Assembly (NCBI GenBank): GCA_934646865.1
Contig: CAKUEU010000063.1
Coordinates: 1 to 10,380 of the forward strand
DNA from: an uncultured Collinsella sp.
Lineage (GTDB): Bacteria; Actinomycetota; Coriobacteriia; Coriobacteriales; Coriobacteriaceae
DNA length: 10,380 bases
Direction: 5' to 3'
The notes below the pieces were generated by a model, which searched no databases, was not told the DNA's origin, and saw only the letters and a program-made list of their open reading frames with translations. Below, piece after piece: positions 7,100-10,380 of the stretch; within the stretch, counting starts at the first letter, position 1; every line of letters begins with the position of its first letter. The position numbers were made by a program, and so were the translations under genes.

Positions 7100-8491
7100 T
7101 CAGTGTTTTTTAAAAAGACCAACGCCGGGATTGTCGATGCTGCGGCCGCGGCGCGATATGAGGCGCGAAACCTCGCCCAGCAGCACACCGATCACCACAC
7201 CCACGAGGATGGGCAACTTTGCCATCTCGGCAGGCGAGCTGTTGAGCGGCACGATCGTGGCGACGATCGAAAGCACGAGCTCTACCACGGGAATTGCGAG
7301 CGCCACCGCGAGCACCTTGCCCTCAAAGGGGGCGCGGAACACGCGCGGGCGATCGTCGTATTTGCGCAGGCGCCAAAACGCCGGAAACATCGGGATATAA
7401 CTCATGAGCAGAAAGACAACGTTCATGGAAAAGAAGACCCAAAAGACGTCGGAGCCCTCGCCCAGCGGAATTTGAAGCAGCAACACCAGGCTGGCGAAAC
7501 AACCGTTAATGAGTGCCGAGCCGTTAGGCATGCCGGTCTTCTTGGACACCAGCGCAAAGGGACGCGGCATGTTGCCATGGCGCGCGGCATAGCTCGCCAC
7601 GTTGTTGACGCCAAAGCTCCAGCAGATCATGTTGGCGAACAACGTCACCAAAAAGGCCATGCCCACGATCATCGTTAGCGGGTGGGCGCGCCCCACCATG
7701 GCGGCAACGGCGTCCACAATGCCCGAATCGAGCGAGAGCTGCTCGGTGGGAACCGCGGCTCCAATGCCGATACCGCAAATGATGTAGATTGCCGCAATGG
7801 CAACGCCGCCCGCGATAACCGCTTTGGGAATATCGCGCGACGGGTTCTTCATCGTGCTGGCAAAGGTCGCGACCACTTCAAAGCCCATAAAGTTGAATAG
7901 GATGATCGAAAGATACGTCAGTGAGTTGGTGTCTCCCAGATCGGGGACAAAGGTCTCGAACGACATATCGTTGGCAAAGCCGTTATTGCAGGCAAACCAG
8001 ATGCCGACGATTCCCACCACGGCGGTAATGAGCACCTTGATGACGGCGCCGCCGTCCATGACCCAATCGGCCTCGGCCACCGGCTGCATCGCCATGACCG
8101 TAACGCCCCATACAAAGGCAAGTTCCATGGCAATCCGAGCGCCGAGCGAAAACTCAACACCCCATACCGCGTTGATGACGCTGGGGAACATGCAGGCGAT
8201 GCTTGCCACCCACAGCGGAAAGTTGACCCAATAGCACCAGGAGCAGCGGGCGCCCCAACGGTCGCCCAGACCCAAGCGAACCCAATCGTACAGACCGCCC
8301 TCGGAATCGAACGCCGTACCCAACTCGGCCACCACCAGGCCATAGGGCAGCAAAAACGTGATGATGAGGAAGATCCACCAGAAGAATTGCACGTTGCCCA
8401 TGGCAGATGCCGGAGCCGCCGCCTCGATGGTAAAGACGACACAGATAACCGAGAGGATGACCTCGATCAGGGAGAACTTTTTACCTGCCAT
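7100..8491 (-). CDS. APC-superfamily antiporter, agmatine/putrescine-type (AguD-like)
   Basis: 463 aa with about twelve membrane helices, belonging to the amino acid-polyamine-organocation family. Membrane helix 1 reads VFTIEAAAPASAMGN in place of the usual GSGI-type motif. This and the following FWWIFLIITFLLPYGLVVAELGTAF and GGLYDWVR (66-73) resemble AguD/GadC-type exchangers. FNFMGFEVVATFASTMKNPSRDIPKA (204-229) is the APC helix 6 signature. The start at 8491 has GGGGGAG 6 nt upstream (8498-8504). It lies downstream of aguA2 on the same strand but separated by 534 bp. A terminator-like hairpin and a leader ORF precede it, so expression is probably conditional. Exchange of agmatine for putrescine or carbamoylputrescine is inferred from the AguA neighbours; another amino acid or amine is possible. 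Confidence 0.85.
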   Translation of the reverse strand: MAGKKFSLIEVILSVICVVFTIEAAAPASAMGNVQFFWWIFLIITFLLPYGLVVAELGTAFDSEGGLYDWVRLGLGDRWGARCSWCYWVNFPLWVASIACMFPSVINAVWGVEFSLGARIAMELAFVWGVTVMAMQPVAEADWVMDGGAVIKVLITAVVGIVGIWFACNNGFANDMSFETFVPDLGDTNSLTYLSIILFNFMGFEVVATFASTMKNPSRDIPKAVIAGGVAIAAIYIICGIGIGAAVPTEQLSLDSGIVDAVAAMVGRAHPLTMIVGMAFLVTLFANMICWSFGVNNVASYAARHGNMPRPFALVSKKTGMPNGSALINGCFASLVLLLQIPLGEGSDVFWVFFSMNVVFLLMSYIPMFPAFWRLRKYDDRPRVFRAPFEGKVLAVALAIPVVELVLSIVATIVPLNSSPAEMAKLPILVGVVIGVLLGEVSRLISRRGRSIDNPGVGLFKKH

Positions 8492-8663
8492 GGCACGCTC
8501 CCCCTACAGCAAAAAGGATGGCATCTGTACCGAAGGCGCAGCCCAAGGTAGGGTTGCAGGCCGCGTCATCGGTACAGGTGCCATCCCAAAGAGAGGACAG
8601 GATGCAGTTGTTGGACCAGCGCTCGCGGAACAGGCGCGTGTAGATGACAATGCGCTGGTACAT
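8481..8663 (-). CDS. Putative 60-codon leader ORF overlapping the permease start
   Basis: ATG at 8663 with GGAG 5 nt upstream. It ends at TAA 8481-8483, overlapping the first 11 nt of the permease gene in another frame, which would allow translational coupling. The peptide begins MYQRIVIYTRLFRERW with four Arg (all CGC codons) in the first 15 residues and contains Cys at 20, 30, 36, 42 and 57. The hairpin at 8516-8586 lies inside it. No family is recognised. It could be a regulatory leader peptide whose translation controls the hairpin, or a real small Cys-rich protein, or a chance frame. The good SD and the exact overlap favour a real translated ORF. Confidence 0.45.
   Translation of the reverse strand: MYQRIVIYTRLFRERWSNNCILSSLWDGTCTDDAACNPTLGCAFGTDAILFAVGGACHGR
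8511..8586 (-). terminator. Attenuator-like hairpin before the permease SD
   Basis: Arms 8516-8533 and 8569-8586 pair at 17 of 18 positions (one C-A mismatch in the minus-strand RNA) around a 35-nt loop. The stem is followed directly on the minus strand by TTTTT (8515-8511) and, 6 nt later, by the permease SD (8504-8498). That arrangement is an intrinsic terminator placed in the leader of the gene it would control. A weaker competing pairing exists: CATCC (minus strand of 8600-8604) can pair with GGATG in the 5' arm (8586-8582). Confidence 0.6.
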
Positions 8664-8718
8664 AGATACTCCGATCAAAACGGTCGCGCTCGCAACCGGA
8701 AGCTTTAAGCAATTGAAG

Positions 8719-8787
8719 ACGCGTCTGACCTGGAAAATTCAAGCGAACAATTGGCCTAACCCGCAAAAAATCCCAGGCCAGACGCGT
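8719..8787 (-). repeat. 15-bp inverted repeat in permease upstream region
   Basis: ACGCGTCTGACCTGG (8719-8733) and CCAGGCCAGACGCGT (8773-8787) are inverted with 14 of 15 matches. The mismatch becomes a G-U wobble in minus-strand RNA, giving a continuous stem with a 39-nt loop. AGACGCGT also occurs in direct orientation at 8717 and 8780, 63 bp apart, and the first copy is part of the 10-bp palindrome AGACGCGTCT (8717-8726). It may be a leader RNA stem or a pair of operators spaced six helical turns apart. Confidence 0.5.
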
Positions 8788-8803
8788 ACTCAATCAAAGA
8801 GGC

Positions 8804-8835
8804 GGGCACTCCGAAGTGGAGGCAACGGAGTGCCC
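8804..8835 (-). terminator. 10-bp hairpin, probable terminator after aguA2
   Basis: GGGCACTCCG (8804-8813) and CGGAGTGCCC (8826-8835) form a perfect stem with a 12-nt loop. On the minus strand it is followed by GCCTCTTTG, a weak T-run. It lies about 190 nt after the aguA2 stop and would separate aguA2 from the permease transcript, though with imperfect efficiency. Confidence 0.5.
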
Positions 8836-8839
8836 AAAG

Positions 8840-8926
8840 AAAACCCAACCGACCAAGACATCAAGCAAACCAGTGTCATGCCCCGGACGAACCAGCCGCC
8901 GATGTCCGATTGATCGGCTGGGTTTT
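8840..8926 (-). repeat. 13-bp inverted repeat with nested alternative stem
   Basis: AAAACCCAACCGA (8840-8852) and TCGGCTGGGTTTT (8914-8926) pair at 12 of 13 positions, with the odd pair becoming G-U in minus-strand RNA. The flanking A- and T-tracts are terminator-like, but the spacer is 61 nt. A competing perfect 7-bp stem, CCAGCCG (8892-8898) with CGGCTGG (8915-8921), shares the right arm. Only one of the two can form at a time. Confidence 0.4.
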
Positions 8927-8927
8927 C

Positions 8928-9011
8928 GAGGTGCCCCAGGTCGCCGCGAAAGAGGAGCGAAGCGTACTTTGGTACGCGAGCGACGGTTTGAGCGGCGAGA
9001 TGGGGTGCCTC
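8928..9011. repeat. REP/MITE-like imperfect palindromic element
   Basis: Outer arms 8928-8947 and 8992-9011 match at 16 of 20 positions when inverted (18 of 20 counting G-T pairs on the plus strand). The centre carries a perfect GCGTAC/GTACGC stem with a TTTG loop (8962-8977). Short GAGCGA-type units recur inside it. It starts 15 nt after the aguA2 stop. The nested palindromic design is that of dispersed extragenic elements, but only one copy is visible in the window. Confidence 0.45.
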
Positions 9012-9025
9012 GGAAAGCCAGACGA

Positions 9026-10231
9026 TTAAGCGGACGGCTCCTGCTGGGTAATGCAGTGGATGTTGCCGCCGCCGAAGACGACCTGCTCGGACTGAACGCC
9101 GACGCACTTGTAGACGCCCTCGCCCCAGACCTCGTCGTAGATCTTCTGGAGCGTGTCAACGGCCAGTTGGTCGTTCTCGTCGCCGTACTGCGGGACGATA
9201 ACGCCATGGTTGGTGACCAGGTAGTTCATGTAAGAAGCGATCAGTGGCTCGTCGGCAACGCGCGGCTCGGCGTTCTCGTCGGCGTCGATGGTGTCGCAGG
9301 ATGCCTGATCCATGAACAGCGGGTTCACGGGCATGCAAAGCTTGTAGACCTTCATTTTGCGGCCCTTGGCGTCAACGGCGTTGGAGAGGGTCTCGTAAGC
9401 AGCGTGGCACTGCTCATAGAACGGATACTCGGGATCGTCGGTCCAGATGCAGGCCATGACGCCCGGGGCGATGAACGTAGCGACGTCATCGATGTGGCCG
9501 TTGGTCTCCTCGGGGTCGATGCCCTCCTTGACCCAGATGACCTTCTCGACACCCAGATAATCCTTGAGATGCTCGTCCATATAGGCACGAAGCTCCTCGC
9601 TCCAGGGCTCGAACTTCTTCTTGAACTTGGGCCAGATGGACTCGGGATCCTCTTCCTCCTCCAGAACCGCAGAGCAGGTGCGGCCCGGGGAAAGCAGGCA
9701 CTGGTCGGTCACGACAAGGGTGCCCTCGCCGTCGACGGTGATGGAGCCGCCCTCGAGGATCATGTCATCGGGACGATAGCGACGGCAGCCGGAGAGCTCA
9801 GCCATCTTGAGGGCGATCTGCTCGTCCTTGTCCCACGGAAAGTACAGGCCGTCGACCAGACCGCCGTAGGCGTTGAAGTGCCAGTGGTTAGCGCGCTTCT
9901 CGCCCTTGCCGTTGATGACGTAGGTGGCAGCGGTGTCACGGAACCAGGCGTCGTCGGTGGTCATCTCGATAACGGTGACGTTCTCGTCTTCCTCGAAGAC
10001 GGCCTTGCAGTTGGCGTAGTCGGCCTGGTTGGCGCACATGGTGACCGGGGTGAACTCGGCGATGGCGCGAGCGATGGCGGCATACTGCTTCTGAGCCGGC
10101 TTGGCGCCGTGGGCCCAGGTGTCGGTGCGGTGGGGCCAGCCCATCCAAACGCGATCCTGCGGGGCGAACTCAGCGGGCATAAAGAAGCCGTCAGCCTTGG
10201 GGGTGGACTCGGACTCGGTGATCGTACGCAT
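9026..10231 (-). CDS. aguA: Agmatine deiminase paralogue, copy 2 (divergent)
   Basis: 401 aa, same family as the gene at 204-1325. The catalytic set is kept: Asp99 in WFRD, EGGS at 160, NGHIDD with His246 and Asp248, and Cys393 in GGGNIHC. Two departures are clear. The WxRDxGP motif of copy 1 reads RDTAAT here. The LLNxxRNP segment is replaced by a stretch (181-224) 25 residues longer than in copy 1, with an EEEEDPES acidic run and KFKKKFEPW. The start at 10231 is set by GGAGG 7 nt upstream and by alignment of MRTITESESTPKADGF with copy 1; an in-frame extension to 10366 covers a structured leader. The gene is followed by inverted repeats and then the permease. It is probably an agmatine or related guanidine deiminase; the substrate may differ from copy 1. 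Confidence 0.9.
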   Translation of the reverse strand: MRTITESESTPKADGFFMPAEFAPQDRVWMGWPHRTDTWAHGAKPAQKQYAAIARAIAEFTPVTMCANQADYANCKAVFEEDENVTVIEMTTDDAWFRDTAATYVINGKGEKRANHWHFNAYGGLVDGLYFPWDKDEQIALKMAELSGCRRYRPDDMILEGGSITVDGEGTLVVTDQCLLSPGRTCSAVLEEEEDPESIWPKFKKKFEPWSEELRAYMDEHLKDYLGVEKVIWVKEGIDPEETNGHIDDVATFIAPGVMACIWTDDPEYPFYEQCHAAYETLSNAVDAKGRKMKVYKLCMPVNPLFMDQASCDTIDADENAEPRVADEPLIASYMNYLVTNHGVIVPQYGDENDQLAVDTLQKIYDEVWGEGVYKCVGVQSEQVVFGGGNIHCITQQEPSA

Positions 10232-10260
10232 AAGATTTCCTCCAAATCGAACGATCGCTT

Positions 10261-10364
10261 GCTGCGGGCGGGTTACCCGCAGCCTAAAACCAAGAGATGG
10301 TAGGCGCCCGTTCCCCGGCAAAGGTCGGGGCGCCCGGCGCCGGTTTTCACGGAGTCGCACCGGC
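10261..10364 (-). promoter_or_regulatory. Structured 5' leader of aguA2 with competing stems
   Basis: Three stems can be drawn in minus-strand RNA. First, GCCGGT/ACCGGC (10359-10364 with 10339-10344). Second, GGCGCC (10336-10341) with GGCGCC (10303-10308), enclosing CCCCG/CGGGG (10326-10330 with 10313-10317). Third, GCTGCGGG/CCCGCAGC (10261-10268 with 10276-10283) just before the SD. The first two share bases 10339-10341 and exclude each other. No T-run follows, so any control would be translational. No known riboswitch core is recognised, and the leader is cut by the window edge. Confidence 0.4.
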
Positions 10365-10380
10365 AAGCGACGACGTAACC

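Larger units (their letters stand above)
8664..9025. other. Non-coding structured region between aguA2 and permease leader
   Basis: No supported gene; frames here are antisense extensions or low-complexity shadows. The region carries four separate inverted repeats in 300 bp (8719-8787, 8804-8835, 8840-8926, 8928-9011). A convincing sigma70 promoter for the permease could not be identified, although one must lie here unless the permease is read through from aguA2. Confidence 0.6.

Noticed and set aside
8492..8663. T-box riboswitch in the permease leader
   Set aside because: The terminator arm GGATGGCACC only loosely recalls the T-box sequence. No specifier stem or conserved T-box antiterminator bulge could be identified, so a protein- or ribosome-controlled attenuator is the simpler reading.
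8816..10303. Long plus-strand frame (495 codons) opposite aguA2
   Set aside because: It is antisense to a gene with intact catalytic motifs, has no SD and spans the palindromic element.
10261..10380. Cobalamin riboswitch before aguA2
   Set aside because: GCCGGTGCGACTCCG in the minus strand resembles a piece of the cobalamin core, but no B12 box or the other conserved segments are present in the visible leader.
1..10380. CRISPR arrays, tRNA or rRNA genes, insertion sequences or prophage genes
   Set aside because: No regularly spaced repeats, cloverleaf-compatible T-arm/acceptor pairs, ribosomal RNA sequence or transposase/integrase reading frames were found on either strand.

Overview
The window looks like chromosomal DNA from a gut-type Coriobacteriia (Actinomycetota; Collinsella/Eggerthella-like). 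This is inferred from the fairly high G+C with strong G/C preference at third codon positions, GGAG-type ribosome binding sites, short gene-dense transcription units, and a LuxR regulator with a multi-pass membrane N-terminus, a type abundant in that class. Genus cannot be fixed from the sequence alone.

Layout. 1-203: intergenic, with a plus-strand terminator-like hairpin and the terminator of the first agmatine deiminase. 204-1325 (-): agmatine deiminase copy 1 (AguA1). 1326-1503: divergent control region with a good minus-strand promoter and a 21-bp dyad. 1504-2307 (+): soluble GAF-like/LuxR regulator. 2309-2340: strong hairpin shared as terminator by convergent genes. 2374-3756 (-): MATE efflux protein. 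3796-5424 (-): YtcJ-type amidohydrolase, probably in one operon with the MATE gene. 5425-5731: intergenic with two dyads. 5732-6724 (-): membrane-anchored LuxR regulator resembling AguR. 6815-7006 (+): 63-residue orphan protein with its own promoter, SD and terminator. 7100-8491 (-): APC-family antiporter of the AguD/GadC kind. 8492-9025: structured non-coding region with a small leader ORF, a terminator-like hairpin just before the permease SD, and several inverted repeats. 9026-10231 (-): second, divergent agmatine deiminase (AguA2) with a 25-residue insertion. 10232-10380: structured 5' leader of AguA2.

How the parts fit. Agmatine deiminase turns agmatine into N-carbamoylputrescine and ammonia. 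An APC exchanger next to one AguA suggests agmatine uptake coupled to product export, and the membrane LuxR protein is the expected kind of agmatine sensor (AguR in lactic acid bacteria is a membrane LuxR-type regulator). The rest of the classical AgDI pathway, putrescine carbamoyltransferase and carbamate kinase, is not in the window. Instead there are a second AguA, an amidohydrolase and a MATE exporter. The window may therefore hold a rearranged or variant agmatine/guanidino-compound locus. The most testable new elements are the leader-ORF/attenuator in front of the permease, the AguR-like sensor, the divergent AguA2 and the 63-residue orphan.
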